Assembly (NCBI GenBank): GCA_017882285.1
Contig: JADGPS010000010.1
Span: 1 to 57,041 of the forward strand
Direction of reading: 5' to 3'
Origin: Paludibacter sp.
Lineage (GTDB): Bacteria; Bacteroidota; Bacteroidia; Bacteroidales; Paludibacteraceae
Length of the DNA stretch: 57,041 bases
The notes below the pieces were generated by a model. That model saw only the letters and a list, made by a program, of their open reading frames with translations. It had not been told where the DNA came from and made no database searches. The position numbers were made by a program, and so were the translations under genes. Positions 16,632-26,596 of the stretch are shown here, piece by piece (the stretch's first letter is position 1; each line of letters begins with the position of its first letter).

Positions 16632-17858
16632 ATGGAAACATTATTCAAAAAATACCTGAAAGGTGATACAACTTTATGGGTTGTATTTATAGCACTGTGC
16701 ATTCTTTCGGTAATTGAAATGTACAGTGCATCAAGTACTTTGGCCTATAAAGCTGCAAACCACACAGCTCCGTTACTGCGTCATGTAGGGTTTTTGGCGG
16801 GAGGCGTTTTAATTGCATTTGTTATGCACATGATTCCGTATCGGTTTATTCGTATTTTTTCGTATTTAGGATTGGTAGTTTCAGCGACTTTGTTGGTTTT
16901 TGTACTTTTTAAAGGTCATAGCGAAAATGATGCGGCACGTTGGTTGGTTATTGGTGGTGTTCAGTTTCAACCCTCCGAATTGGCAAAACTCTCCGTAATT
17001 ATTGTTGCTGCCGATTTAATTTCCAGAATCAGAGATAATGCCAAGGAAGAATGGATTTATTTCCGAAATACTATCATCATGTTGATAATCATTTGCGGAT
17101 TGATTTTTCTGGAAAATTTTTCTACTGCATTTATTCTGTTTATGGTCGTTTTTATCATGATGTTTATTGGTCGTATTTCATTTAAATATCTGGGGTCATT
17201 TGCAGCTATATTAATTATAACTTTGGTAATCGGGTATGGTGCTATAAAAACAATTCCCGAAAGTTCCATGCCAAAAACATTCAAACGTACCTATACATGG
17301 GTGGCTCGTATCGAACGACATTTCGACAAAGATGCAAAAGAAAGTAAATATGTAATAAATGATAAAAATAGACAAGAAATTTACGGACAAATTGCCATTG
17401 CACGTGGAGGAGTTTTTGGAGTTTTACCCGGGAATAGCGTCGAACGGGATTTTCTTCCACAAGCATATTCCGATTTTATTTATTCCATTATTGTAGAAGA
17501 ATTGGGTTTAATCGGTGGTATTGTAGTTATAATTCTTTACCTGATTTTGCTTTTCCGAGCGGGTAGAATTGCGATGAATTGTTCATCGGTTTTTCCTGCA
17601 ATTTTGGTTATCGGGCTTTCACTAATGATTGTAATTCAGACATTTGTAAATATGTCTGTAGCCACAAGTTTAATTCCGGTTACAGGACAACCATTGCCAT
17701 TGATAAGTCGTGGTGGAACTTCGATCTTGATTACCTGTATTTATTTTGGTGTTATTTTGGGAATTACACGTCAGATAAAAAGTGAACAAGAACCGGCAGA
17801 CGAATCGTATGTATCGAATGAAGATACCCTGCCTGTAGTGGAACTGGAAAGTTTGTAA
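16632..17858 (+). CDS. ftsW: Peptidoglycan glycosyltransferase FtsW
   Basis: 408 aa SEDS-family polymerase with about ten predicted transmembrane segments; it polymerises lipid II at the septum together with the division PBP. Supporting motifs are the YSASS segment near residue 34, WLVIGGVQFQPSELAKL, YGQIAIARGGVFGVLPGNS, DFIYSIIVEELGLIGG, and VTGQPLPLISRGGTSIL, the highly conserved SEDS C-terminal signature. The hydrophilic C terminus is acidic. It stands between murD and murG as in other dcw clusters. Confidence 0.95.
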   Translation: METLFKKYLKGDTTLWVVFIALCILSVIEMYSASSTLAYKAANHTAPLLRHVGFLAGGVLIAFVMHMIPYRFIRIFSYLGLVVSATLLVFVLFKGHSENDAARWLVIGGVQFQPSELAKLSVIIVAADLISRIRDNAKEEWIYFRNTIIMLIIICGLIFLENFSTAFILFMVVFIMMFIGRISFKYLGSFAAILIITLVIGYGAIKTIPESSMPKTFKRTYTWVARIERHFDKDAKESKYVINDKNRQEIYGQIAIARGGVFGVLPGNSVERDFLPQAYSDFIYSIIVEELGLIGGIVVIILYLILLFRAGRIAMNCSSVFPAILVIGLSLMIVIQTFVNMSVATSLIPVTGQPLPLISRGGTSILITCIYFGVILGITRQIKSEQEPADESYVSNEDTLPVVELESL

Positions 17859-17949
17859 AAGCAGTCTGAAATTTTCAAAGAAGATTTTTAAATTGCTTGT
17901 CTTTAAATTTGCGTTTTTTTGTGTATTTTGCGTTCCAAATATTTTCATT

Positions 17950-19047
17950 ATGAAGCATAAATTTATAATCAGTGGTGGTGGGACAGGAGGACATATTTTT
18001 CCGGCTATAAGCATTGCCAATGCACTTAAAAAAAGGTTACCTGATGCTGAAATACTTTTTGTCGGCGCATTAGGTCGCATGGAAATGGAGCGTGTTCCTG
18101 CAGCTGGTTACCCCATTGAAGGTTTGCCAATTAGTGGTTTAGACCGTAAAAATAAGCTTCGCAACGTGAATGTTTTATGGAATTTACTACTCAGTTTGGT
18201 TTTAGCTCGCCAAATTATTCGTCGTTTTAAGCCCGATGCAGTTATCGGGGTTGGTGGGTATGCCAGTGCTCCTACATTACGTGCTGCTTCAGCATTCGGG
18301 GTGCCCACTGTTTTACAGGAACAGAATTCGTATGCCGGTGTAACCAATAAATTGCTGGCTAAGAAGGCAAAACGTATTTGTGTGGCTTATGAAGGAATGG
18401 AGAAATTTTTCCCAAAAGATAAAATTGTGCTGACAGGTAATCCGGTTCGTCAGGATTTGTTTTCGATAGCACAAAAAACAAAAGAAGCTTTTCAATTTTT
18501 CGGTTTAGATCCGAAAAAGAAAACCATTCTGGTTGTGGGTGGAAGTTTGGGAGCAAGAACAATCAATCAAAGTATTATAGGAGGATTGGAAAGTCTGGCA
18601 AAAGCCGACGTTCAGGTAATCTGGCAAACCGGAAAATTTTATATCGACAATGCGCGAAAAGCGACTGAATCTTTTGCTTCACCAAATTTGTTGGTAACCG
18701 ATTTTGTTTCACGCATGGATTTGGCATATTCCATTGCCGATTTGGTCGTTTCGCGTGCAGGAGCCAGTTCCATTTCAGAACTTTGTCTGTTGGCTAAACC
18801 GGTAATTTTAGTGCCTTCGCCCAATGTGGCTGAAGATCACCAAACTCAAAATGCATTGGCATTGGTTCGAAAGGATGCTGCCATTATGATTCGGGATTGT
18901 GATGCAAAAGAACACTTGGTAGCTAAAGCATTGGAATTAATTATTAATGACGCGGAATTGAAAAGATTGAGTGAAAATATTCTCAAATTGGCAGAAAAAA
19001 ATTCAGCGGATAGGATTGCCGATGAAATAATCAAATTATTGAATTGA
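17950..19047 (+). CDS. murG: UDP-GlcNAc:lipid I N-acetylglucosaminyltransferase
   Basis: 365 aa from the ATG at 17950; an in-frame upstream start at 17893 would prepend a hydrophobic stretch not seen in MurG. It makes lipid II on the inner face of the membrane. The first glycine-rich loop ISGGGTGGHIFPAISIA (residues 6-22) and the second VVGGSLGARTINQSI are the two GT28 loops. ALGRMEMERVPAAGYPI, VGVGGYASAPTL and the C-terminal PNVAEDHQTQNALAL and SRAGASSISEL match the family. Confidence 0.96.
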   Translation: MKHKFIISGGGTGGHIFPAISIANALKKRLPDAEILFVGALGRMEMERVPAAGYPIEGLPISGLDRKNKLRNVNVLWNLLLSLVLARQIIRRFKPDAVIGVGGYASAPTLRAASAFGVPTVLQEQNSYAGVTNKLLAKKAKRICVAYEGMEKFFPKDKIVLTGNPVRQDLFSIAQKTKEAFQFFGLDPKKKTILVVGGSLGARTINQSIIGGLESLAKADVQVIWQTGKFYIDNARKATESFASPNLLVTDFVSRMDLAYSIADLVVSRAGASSISELCLLAKPVILVPSPNVAEDHQTQNALALVRKDAAIMIRDCDAKEHLVAKALELIINDAELKRLSENILKLAEKNSADRIADEIIKLLN

Positions 19048-19055
19048 TTAATTTC

Positions 19056-19103
19056 CAATTTCCAATGAATTTATAAAAATTGGAAATTGATAATTGGAAA
19101 TTG
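19056..19103. repeat. Inverted repeat between murG and murC
   Basis: CAATTTCCAAT (19056-19066) and ATTGGAAATTG (19079-19089) form a perfect 11-bp inverted repeat with a 12-nt loop, and a further direct copy lies at 19093-19103. No T-run follows and both flanking genes are in one cluster, so termination is unlikely. It may help mRNA processing, or be neutral AT-rich intergenic repeat. Confidence 0.6.
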
Positions 19104-19115
19104 AAAATTATAAAG

Positions 19116-20513
19116 ATGAACAAGTTTACGAAATATTATTTTTTGGGAATTGGTGGAATTGGAATGAGTGCGCTAGCTCGTTATTTTCATGCTAAAGGCT
19201 TTCAGGTAGCCGGTTACGACCGTTCTGAATCGGTACTTACGGCAGAATTACTAATGGAAGGAATTAAAGTGTCATTTGATGAAAATGTGGATCAGATTCC
19301 ATTTGTTTATACTAATTCCGAAAATACTTTGGTGATTTTAACACCTGCAATACAACAAAATCATCCTCAACTTGCCTATTTTCGGGAACATAATTTTACC
19401 ATTAAAAAACGGGCTCAGGTGTTGGGCGATATTACGCGTCAAAGTAAAGGAATTTGCATAGCCGGAACACACGGTAAAACAACAACATCCACTATTACAG
19501 CGCATTTGCTTTATCAGTCGCAGGTTTCATGCAATGCATTTTTGGGTGGAATTGCCAACAATTATAATACGAATTTATTGCTTTCGACCGAGAGTAATTT
19601 GGTGGTCATTGAAGCGGATGAATATGATCGTTCGTTTCATCAACTTTCACCTTATATGGCTGTAATTACATCTGCCGATCCCGATCATCTCGATATTTAT
19701 GAAACTGCCGATGCTTATCGTGAAAGTTTTGAGTATTTTACGTCTTTGATTCGTCCCGGTGGAGCTTTGATTATGCGAAAAGGGATCAATATTGAACCTC
19801 AATTGCAAAAAGGAGTCAAACTTTACACGTATTCGATGGACGAAGGTGGTGATTTTCATGCTGATAATATCCGAACGTTGAAAGGTGAAATTCATTTCGA
19901 CTTTGTGACCCCAACCGATCGCATCAACGATGTTCGTTTGGGAGTTCCGGTTCGAATTAATGTTGAAAACAGTGTTGCAGCTATGGCATTGGCATGGTTG
20001 AATGGAGTTACAACTGACGAACTTCGTACCGGAATATCTTCTTTTTCAGGAATTTATCGCCGTTTCAATGTAGTTTATAAATCTGATAAGATCGTTTATA
20101 TGGACGATTACGCACATCATCCAAGTGAATTGAAAGCAAGTATTTCATCCATACGTAATTTGTATCCCGACAGAAAGATAACCGGCATTTTTCAACCGCA
20201 TCTGTTTTCCAGAACGCGTGATTTTGCTCCGGCTTTTGCTGAAGCTTTATCGCAATTGGATGAGCTGATATTACTGGATATTTATCCCGCGCGCGAATTG
20301 CCAATTGAAGGTGTTGATTCAGAGCTTATTTTGCGCAATGTTAAACTCAAAAACAAAACTTTGTGCACCAAGGAAAATCTATTATCTTTGCTCAAAGAAA
20401 AAGAATTAGATGTGCTTGTTACTTTTGGAGCAGGTGATATTGATAAATTGGTGCCGTTGATTAAAGAACAACTAAAGAAATTGACCATTGACAATTTACC
20501 ATTTACCATTTAA
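19116..20513 (+). CDS. murC: UDP-MurNAc:L-alanine ligase
   Basis: 465 aa from the ATG at 19116; the upstream in-frame start at 19080 lies within an intergenic inverted repeat. It attaches the first amino acid, L-Ala, to UDP-MurNAc. FLGIGGIGMSALARYF at the N terminus is the Rossmann loop. CIAGTHGKTTTSTI (about residue 115) is the ATP loop. DEYDRSFHQLSP, SADPDHLDIY, YMDDYAHHPSE and FQPHLFSRT are family motifs. The order murG-murC-ftsQ-ftsA-ftsZ matches Bacteroidetes clusters; murB, ddl and murF are not present. Confidence 0.96.
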   Translation: MNKFTKYYFLGIGGIGMSALARYFHAKGFQVAGYDRSESVLTAELLMEGIKVSFDENVDQIPFVYTNSENTLVILTPAIQQNHPQLAYFREHNFTIKKRAQVLGDITRQSKGICIAGTHGKTTTSTITAHLLYQSQVSCNAFLGGIANNYNTNLLLSTESNLVVIEADEYDRSFHQLSPYMAVITSADPDHLDIYETADAYRESFEYFTSLIRPGGALIMRKGINIEPQLQKGVKLYTYSMDEGGDFHADNIRTLKGEIHFDFVTPTDRINDVRLGVPVRINVENSVAAMALAWLNGVTTDELRTGISSFSGIYRRFNVVYKSDKIVYMDDYAHHPSELKASISSIRNLYPDRKITGIFQPHLFSRTRDFAPAFAEALSQLDELILLDIYPARELPIEGVDSELILRNVKLKNKTLCTKENLLSLLKEKELDVLVTFGAGDIDKLVPLIKEQLKKLTIDNLPFTI

Positions 20514-20515
20514 GA

Positions 20516-21322
20516 ATGAAACCTGTTTGGAAATACATATTGATTAGCTTCTTTACCCTATTAATACTGGGGTATTTTGTGTTTTCGTTAAAGAATTTTT
20601 CGGGTAAAAATCAGGAAACAGTTTGTGGAAAACTTGAAATTGTGTTTGATGAAAACGCAGGCAAACCATTGATTACAGAACAGGAAATTGCAAAAATTCT
20701 TGAAAAGAACAATCTGAATCCGATTGGAAAAACAATAAAATATATTCAAACAGAATCAATTGAAGATTTTTTGCGTAAAAATCCTTTGATTAAAGTGGCT
20801 GAATGTTACAAAACACCATCGGGAATTGTCAATATTAAAATTCTTCAGCGTTGTCCGAAATTCCGCGTGGTTGGTTTGGGAAGTTATTATATCGATACAG
20901 ATCGAAAACTAATGCCTGTATCACCAAATTATGCCGCTTATGTGCCGGTAGTTTCCGGGCGAGTTACTGTTTCGATGGTAACCGGTCAGATGTTTGATTT
21001 TGTGAGTTTTATGGAAGAAAATCCTTTTTGGAATGCGCAGATTGAACAAATTTATGTACGCGAAGACAGAAAAATTGAGCTGGTACCCCGAGTTGGAGAT
21101 GCGATAATTGTTTTGGGAACTTTAGATCATTTTCAGTCAAAGTTGGAAAAACTTCGAAAATTGTATATTAACGGATTTAATGTTATTGGATGGAATAAAT
21201 ATAAAGTAATTGATTTACAATACAAAGATCAGGTTGTTTGTGCTAAAGAAGATTTAAAAAGCTCGCAAGCAAAAGTTGTGATTGCTGAAAAAAAAGATAG
21301 TATTATTGCGCGTAAATTATGA
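20516..21322 (+). CDS. ftsQ: FtsQ-like cell division protein
   Basis: 268 aa bitopic protein: a short cytoplasmic N terminus, one transmembrane segment at about residues 5-25, then a periplasmic domain with a POTRA-like portion (LEIVFDENAGKPLITEQEIAKIL) and the conserved beta-rich second domain ending in KYKVIDLQYKDQVVCA. The sequence is divergent from proteobacterial FtsQ, so position between murC and ftsA carries weight. FtsQ links the Z-ring proteins to FtsB/FtsL. It starts 2 nt after murC and overlaps ftsA by 4 nt. Confidence 0.88.
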   Translation: MKPVWKYILISFFTLLILGYFVFSLKNFSGKNQETVCGKLEIVFDENAGKPLITEQEIAKILEKNNLNPIGKTIKYIQTESIEDFLRKNPLIKVAECYKTPSGIVNIKILQRCPKFRVVGLGSYYIDTDRKLMPVSPNYAAYVPVVSGRVTVSMVTGQMFDFVSFMEENPFWNAQIEQIYVREDRKIELVPRVGDAIIVLGTLDHFQSKLEKLRKLYINGFNVIGWNKYKVIDLQYKDQVVCAKEDLKSSQAKVVIAEKKDSIIARKL

Positions 21323-22593
21323 TTTCAAATAAACTTATAGCAATTGATTTTGGGAGTACCCATATTGCGGCTATGGCAGCCGAAGTGCAAGAAAACGGTG
21401 CTGTTAAGATTTTTTCAGAAGAATCGAAAGTTTCTGATGATGTGAAATGGGGAATTGTCGAAAAACCTTCGGGGGCTTCTTTTAAAGTAAGTGAATTGCT
21501 TAAATTGCTTAAAAACAGTGCGAAAGTTACTGATATTTCGCATGTTTCAGTTCCCGTTGGGGCTAAAAGTATGAAACAGGTTTCAGCATCTGTAAGTCGG
21601 TTTGTAGGTAAACCAAATGTGGTAACTGAAAATTTATTGTCTGAAATGTTGGAAGAATGCGAAAAAAAATTTGAACAAAGTGATACAACCGTTTTTGATG
21701 TAATTCCTGCCTCGTACCTGCTTGATGGCAAACGTATGGACGATCCGGTGGGCCAGACTGCCGTTCAGATTACTGCCAATTATCATGTTATTATTGGAAA
21801 TTCAATTATAAAATCAGAACTCGAACGTTGTTTTGACAGAACCGGATTTATGTTGGAATACTGTCCATTAGCCGCTGAAGCAATATCAACAGTAGTTCTT
21901 GAGGAGCAGGAACGTGAAGTGGGTAGCGCGTTGATTAATTTTGGAGCAACTACAACAACTCTGGCTGTTTATCACGATGGGATACTTCAAAACTTGCTGG
22001 TCGTTCCACTTGGTGCAAATAATATTACAAAAGATATTCAGGAATTGGGAATAAACGAAGCCAATGCCGAACGATTAAAATATTTAAAAGGTTCAGCGTT
22101 GGAATCGATGGTGGATGAACCTGTTTATGTCCAGATTGCTTCGGAGGATGAAAAGAATCCACCAGTAAAAATATCAACTAAATTTCTGGCAACCATTATT
22201 GAGGCTCGTCTGGAAGAAATGATGCAACCGATTTTTGATACAATTGACAGACTGCCATTTTCATTGGAAGCCGGAATTGTTATTACCGGTGGTGGTTCGA
22301 AACTGAACAATATTATTGAATTTATTGAAGAAAAAATCGGAATTTGCCCTCGATTTGGCAATCATTCCGAATGGCTTTCGGAGGATACAAATGAAAAATT
22401 TCATGATCCAAAATATGCTCAATTAGTTGGTACTATTTTGCTTACTCATGATTTCAGGAAAACACATCCTATTGAAGAAGACCTAATTGTAAATCCAAAA
22501 AAGAAACCAAAACTACCTAAAGTAAATACGATGGATAAATTGGCCGGTTTATTTACCAACTTTTTTGGAGAGGAAAATGAAAATAAGTTTTGA
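21319..22593 (+). CDS. ftsA: Cell division ATPase FtsA
   Basis: 424 aa actin-fold protein that tethers FtsZ to the membrane and recruits later divisome proteins. The phosphate-binding AIDFGSTHIAAM at the start, the SHS2-like region around SHVSVPVGAKSM, GSALINFGATTTTLAVYHDG (second phosphate loop), LEAGIVITGGGSKLNNI (adenosine motif), and a C-terminal hydrophobic KLAGLFTNFFGEE amphipathic helix for membrane attachment are all visible. It overlaps ftsQ by 4 nt and precedes ftsZ by 126 nt. Confidence 0.95.
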   Translation: MISNKLIAIDFGSTHIAAMAAEVQENGAVKIFSEESKVSDDVKWGIVEKPSGASFKVSELLKLLKNSAKVTDISHVSVPVGAKSMKQVSASVSRFVGKPNVVTENLLSEMLEECEKKFEQSDTTVFDVIPASYLLDGKRMDDPVGQTAVQITANYHVIIGNSIIKSELERCFDRTGFMLEYCPLAAEAISTVVLEEQEREVGSALINFGATTTTLAVYHDGILQNLLVVPLGANNITKDIQELGINEANAERLKYLKGSALESMVDEPVYVQIASEDEKNPPVKISTKFLATIIEARLEEMMQPIFDTIDRLPFSLEAGIVITGGGSKLNNIIEFIEEKIGICPRFGNHSEWLSEDTNEKFHDPKYAQLVGTILLTHDFRKTHPIEEDLIVNPKKKPKLPKVNTMDKLAGLFTNFFGEENENKF

Positions 22594-22719
22594 TAATTTG
22601 TCACCTGAATTTCTCAGGGGAAACTAAATAAGATGGATAGTCAATTCTAAATTGAAAACAAAAACAATTGACTTTGAAAATTTTGAATTATAAATTGTAA
22701 ATTTTGAAATCATAAATAT

Positions 22720-24033
22720 ATGGGATATTTAGACGAGAGCTTGCCATTAGATTTGCCACTGGTTGACAGTTCAATTATTAAAGTTATTGGTGTTGGTGGC
22801 GGTGGTGGAAACGCTGTAAATCACATGTATCGTCAGGGAATTACCGATGTGTCTTTTGTGGTTTGTAATACCGACAATCAGGCATTGCGCAAATCGCCTG
22901 TACCGATAAAGATTCAATTGGGAGCTGACACTACCGAAGGGTTGGGTGCAGGCGGAAATCCTGAAGTTGCACGTCGGGCAGCCGAGGAATCAATTGAAAA
23001 AATTCAGGATCTGCTGAAAGACAATACCAAAATGGTTTTCATTACTGCCGGAATGGGAGGTGGAACCGGAACCGGAGCATCGCCCGTAGTTGCTAAAGCT
23101 GCACACGATTTAGGTATTTTGACAGTCGGTATTGTTACTATTCCTTTTGCATTCGAAGGAAATATGAAAATCCGTCAGGCATTGGAAGGTGTGGCAGCTT
23201 TAAGCGAACATGTTGATGCTATATTGGTGATTAACAACGAAAAGCTAAAACAGATTTATCCCGATTTGGAACTTTCCAATGCATTTGCCAAAGCGGATGA
23301 TGTCTTAACAAACGCTGCTAAAGCAATTGCCGAAATTATTACTGTTCCGGGTTACATTAACACCGACTTTGCCGATGTGTACAGCATTATGAAAGACGGA
23401 AACGTGGCAATAATGAATACAGGTTATGCTTCGGGCGAAAACCGTATCACCAAAGCTATTGAAGACGCGTTGAATTCACCGTTGTTGAATACCAGCGATG
23501 TAAGCGGAGCCAGCAAAATTCTGTTGAGTTTGTATTGTTCCAACAGCGATCAGATTCGTATGGAGGAAGTGGAACAAATTCATGAATTTATGTCTAAAGT
23601 GGGTGAAAATGTTCAGGTTATCTGGGGTGCAAGTTTCGATGAAGAATTGAAAGAAAAAGTAAAAATCACCTTGATTGCTACCGGTTTTGAAGTAAGTGAT
23701 ATTCCCGGGATGCCTGCCAACATTGCCAAAGCGCATGTACATAAACATCCTATGAGTTCCGAGGCTTCTCGTTTCTTTGACACTTCGAAAAAAGAAAATG
23801 AACAAGAAGTAGAAATAACAGATGAGTCCGATTCAGAACCGGTTAAACCGAATATCGAAAAAACTTTTGATCAATATTATGGTAACCCGGCACAAACTGA
23901 AACAGAACACGAGATTGAACTAAATCCTGAACCCGAACTTCCAATTTTCACGTTGGACGATTTGGAAGATGAAACTACATTGAAAAAAGTAGAAAATATC
24001 CCAGCCTGGAAAAGAAGATTGTTGAATAAATAG
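22720..24033 (+). CDS. ftsZ: Cell division GTPase FtsZ
   Basis: 437 aa tubulin homologue forming the Z-ring. The N-terminal [21 protein letters not shown], the tubulin signature [16 protein letters not shown] (about residues 107-122) and the synergy loop region [17 protein letters not shown] are intact. An acidic linker of about 90 residues ([16 protein letters not shown] onward) leads to the C-terminal peptide [10 protein letters not shown], the site recognised by FtsA in Bacteroidetes. It closes the dcw cluster. The 126-nt upstream gap holds no clear promoter that I can see. Confidence 0.97.
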   Translation: MGYLDESLPLDLPLVDSSIIKVIGVGGGGGNAVNHMYRQGITDVSFVVCNTDNQALRKSPVPIKIQLGADTTEGLGAGGNPEVARRAAEESIEKIQDLLKDNTKMVFITAGMGGGTGTGASPVVAKAAHDLGILTVGIVTIPFAFEGNMKIRQALEGVAALSEHVDAILVINNEKLKQIYPDLELSNAFAKADDVLTNAAKAIAEIITVPGYINTDFADVYSIMKDGNVAIMNTGYASGENRITKAIEDALNSPLLNTSDVSGASKILLSLYCSNSDQIRMEEVEQIHEFMSKVGENVQVIWGASFDEELKEKVKITLIATGFEVSDIPGMPANIAKAHVHKHPMSSEASRFFDTSKKENEQEVEITDESDSEPVKPNIEKTFDQYYGNPAQTETEHEIELNPEPELPIFTLDDLEDETTLKKVENIPAWKRRLLNK

Positions 24034-24160
24034 TTGGTAGTTAGTAGTCGGTAGTTGGTAGTCAGTTGTTTTTCAGAATCTAAATTAATAAACTTTCCGA
24101 TTAACTAATTAATCAATAAACAATAAACCGATAAATTAACTAATAAACAAATAACCAAAT

Positions 24161-24616
24161 ATGGACGAACTATTTGATAAAGTAAGCGGCGATATAAAAA
24201 CCGCCATGTTAGCACGTGATAAAGTGGCTTTGGAAGCTATACGCGGGATTAAAAAAGAATTTCTGGAAGCTAAAACAGCTAAGGGATCTGATGGTCATTT
24301 ACCTGATGATGTCGCCGTTAAAATTCTACAGAAAATGGTGAAACAGCGGAAGGAATCGGCTCAGATTTATGCCGAACAAAATCGCCCTGAACTTGCCGAA
24401 AATGAATTGGCAGAAGCAGCGGTAATTGAGCGTTATTTGCCTGCTCAAATGTCAGATTCCGATCTTGAATCAGCTATAGCAGCCATTATTGCTCAGGTTG
24501 GTGCAACCGGTCCGCAAGATATGGGAAAAGTGATGGGCGTTGCAAGCAAACAACTCGCCGGAAAAACTGAAGGACGACTGATTTCGGAAAAAGTAAAAGC
24601 GTTATTGGCAAAATAA
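24161..24616 (+). CDS. yqeY: GatB/YqeY domain protein
   Basis: 151 aa, the usual size of stand-alone YqeY proteins. MLARDKVALEAIRGIKKEFLEAKTAKG near the N terminus, ILQKMVKQRKESAQIYAEQNRPELAENE in the middle, and AVIERYLPAQMSDSDLESAI followed by DMGKVMGVASKQLAGKTEGRLISEKVKALL are strongly conserved in the family. It is related to the C-terminal tRNA-binding part of the GatB amidotransferase subunit; its own function is not established. It commonly follows ftsZ in this phylum. Confidence 0.93.
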   Translation: MDELFDKVSGDIKTAMLARDKVALEAIRGIKKEFLEAKTAKGSDGHLPDDVAVKILQKMVKQRKESAQIYAEQNRPELAENELAEAAVIERYLPAQMSDSDLESAIAAIIAQVGATGPQDMGKVMGVASKQLAGKTEGRLISEKVKALLAK

Positions 24617-24695
24617 GAACCTTCCCATGTTTTTTGAAATATAAGTTTATTTCCGCATTAAATTGTTTTCAAAGAACAATAAAATTCCTTTTTCA

Positions 24696-24726
24696 TTTGC
24701 TTTTCTTTTGTTATTGTTTATCTTTG
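24696..24726 (+). promoter_or_regulatory. Promoter of the Xaa-Pro aminopeptidase gene
   Basis: TTTG (24696-24699), 19-nt spacer and TATCTTTG (24719-24726) exactly match the Bacteroidetes housekeeping promoter consensus. Predicted transcription start is near 24733, so the ATG at 24756 is the first usable start. Confidence 0.8.
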
Positions 24727-24755
24727 CATTATTCAAATGTAAACTATTAAACAAT

Positions 24756-26540
24756 ATGGAACAAATAATTAATCGTCTTGCATTGCTTCGCGAGGCAATG
24801 AAACAACAAGGAATTTCGGCTTGTATTATCCCCGGAACCGATCCACATGCCGGTGAATATATAGCAGAATATTGGAAAGAACGTCAATGGATTTCGGGTT
24901 TTGATGGTTCGGCCGGTACCGCAGTAGTTACGTTGAATGGTGCCGGGTTGTGGACTGATTCGCGTTATTTTCTTCATGCAGCCGAACAACTGGAAGGAAC
25001 CGGAATTGAATTGATGAAGCAAGGGTTGCCTGAAACACTGGAGATTCTTCCCTGGCTTGCCACTCAACTTAAAGCAGGTGAAAAAGTAGGCGTAAACTCT
25101 CAAATGTTTTCATTAAATGGGTATGCTTCTATGAAAACCGAGTTGAAAATGAATGAGTTGGAATTGGTTTCCATTGATTTGCCCGCCAAAGTCTGGATCG
25201 ATCGACCCTCATTGCCATTGAATCCGTTCTTTGTTTTCGATACTCAATATGCAGGAAAATCAACAACCGAAAAGCTGACTTTGGTTCGTGCAGAAATGAA
25301 AAAAGCCCATGCTGAAGTATTTGTTGTTTCAGCGCTGGATGATATTGCCTGGTTATTCAATATACGTGGAAATGATGTAGATTATAATCCGGTGGTGATA
25401 GCTTATGCTTTGGTTGAAAATGAAAAAGCAACTCTATTTCTTGCTCCTGAAAAACTGACTCAGGAAACAAGTGTTTATCTGCAAAATCAAGGAGTGACCG
25501 TTGCTTCCTATTTAGCAATTTACGATGAATTAAAACAACTTTCACCTTCCAAATCCGTATTGGTGGATGGTGGAAAACTGAATCAGGCATTATTTGAGTC
25601 GATTCCAACCGGTTGTGCTATTCGAAATACTATGTCGCCTGTTTTCAAGCTTAAAAGCATTAAAAATGAAGTGGAAATGGACGGAATTCGTCGCGCTATG
25701 GTAAAAGATGGCGTGGCATTGACTCGCTTCTTTATCTGGCTGGAAGAAAATCTGAAAACCGATACTTTGTCCGAAATTTCTGTTTCCGATAAATTACGTG
25801 AATTTAGAAGTGAACAGGAAAACTTTGTTGGTGAAAGCTTTGGAACGATTGCAGGATATGCCGGTCACGGAGCCATAGTGCATTACAGTGCCACTCCTGA
25901 ATCGGATGTTAAGTTGAAAACAGAAAATATCTTTTTGCTTGATTCGGGCGGACAATACCTCGACGGAACAACTGATATTACCCGAACAGTAGCACTTGGA
26001 ACACCAACTGTTCAGCAAAAGGTCGATTTTACGCTTGTGCTGAAAGGTCATATTGCTTTGTCCACCGCTATTTTCCCTGTAGGTACACGTGGTTCACAAC
26101 TTGATATTCTGGCGCGTAAAGCCATGTGGGATTTGGGTTTGAATTACGGTCATGGAACCGGTCATGGTGTTGGCCATTTTCTAAATGTGCATGAAGGTCC
26201 GCAAAACATCCGTATGGACGAAAATCCCGTTGTATTGCAAGCCGGTATGTTTATGTCGAACGAACCGGGTTTGTACAGGACTAATCAATATGGAATCCGT
26301 ACGGAGAATCTGATTCATGTTGTCCCTGCACAAAAAACCGATTTTGGACAATTTCTGAAATTTGAAACGGTAACTCTTTACCCGATTGATCAGGTATTGA
26401 TAGATATTGATTTGTTGACAGATGCCGAAATAGAATGGTTGAACGATTATCATAAAAAAGTATATGACTCAATTGCTCCGAAACTGACAGGAGATGAACG
26501 AGAATGGCTAAATCGCAAATGTGCAAGGTTGCGTCGGTAA
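24756..26540 (+). CDS. Xaa-Pro aminopeptidase (M24B, three-domain type)
   Basis: 594 aa from the ATG at 24756. The frame is open back to 24663, but that hydrophobic extension overlaps the promoter. It removes N-terminal residues preceding proline. Two creatinase-like N-terminal domains precede the catalytic pita-bread domain. Metal ligands can be read in LLDSGGQYLDGTTDITRT (two Asp), GHGTGHGVGHFLNVHEGP (His), MFMSNEPGLYR (Glu) and YGIRTENLI (Glu). The length of about 600 aa matches the eukaryote-like cytosolic APP group, not the approximately 440-aa E. coli PepP. No signal peptide is visible. Confidence 0.93.
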   Translation: MEQIINRLALLREAMKQQGISACIIPGTDPHAGEYIAEYWKERQWISGFDGSAGTAVVTLNGAGLWTDSRYFLHAAEQLEGTGIELMKQGLPETLEILPWLATQLKAGEKVGVNSQMFSLNGYASMKTELKMNELELVSIDLPAKVWIDRPSLPLNPFFVFDTQYAGKSTTEKLTLVRAEMKKAHAEVFVVSALDDIAWLFNIRGNDVDYNPVVIAYALVENEKATLFLAPEKLTQETSVYLQNQGVTVASYLAIYDELKQLSPSKSVLVDGGKLNQALFESIPTGCAIRNTMSPVFKLKSIKNEVEMDGIRRAMVKDGVALTRFFIWLEENLKTDTLSEISVSDKLREFRSEQENFVGESFGTIAGYAGHGAIVHYSATPESDVKLKTENIFLLDSGGQYLDGTTDITRTVALGTPTVQQKVDFTLVLKGHIALSTAIFPVGTRGSQLDILARKAMWDLGLNYGHGTGHGVGHFLNVHEGPQNIRMDENPVVLQAGMFMSNEPGLYRTNQYGIRTENLIHVVPAQKTDFGQFLKFETVTLYPIDQVLIDIDLLTDAEIEWLNDYHKKVYDSIAPKLTGDEREWLNRKCARLRR

Positions 26541-26596
26541 TGAACCATTTACCAAGCTAATTAACTAATCAACCAATTAACCAATTAACCACACTA

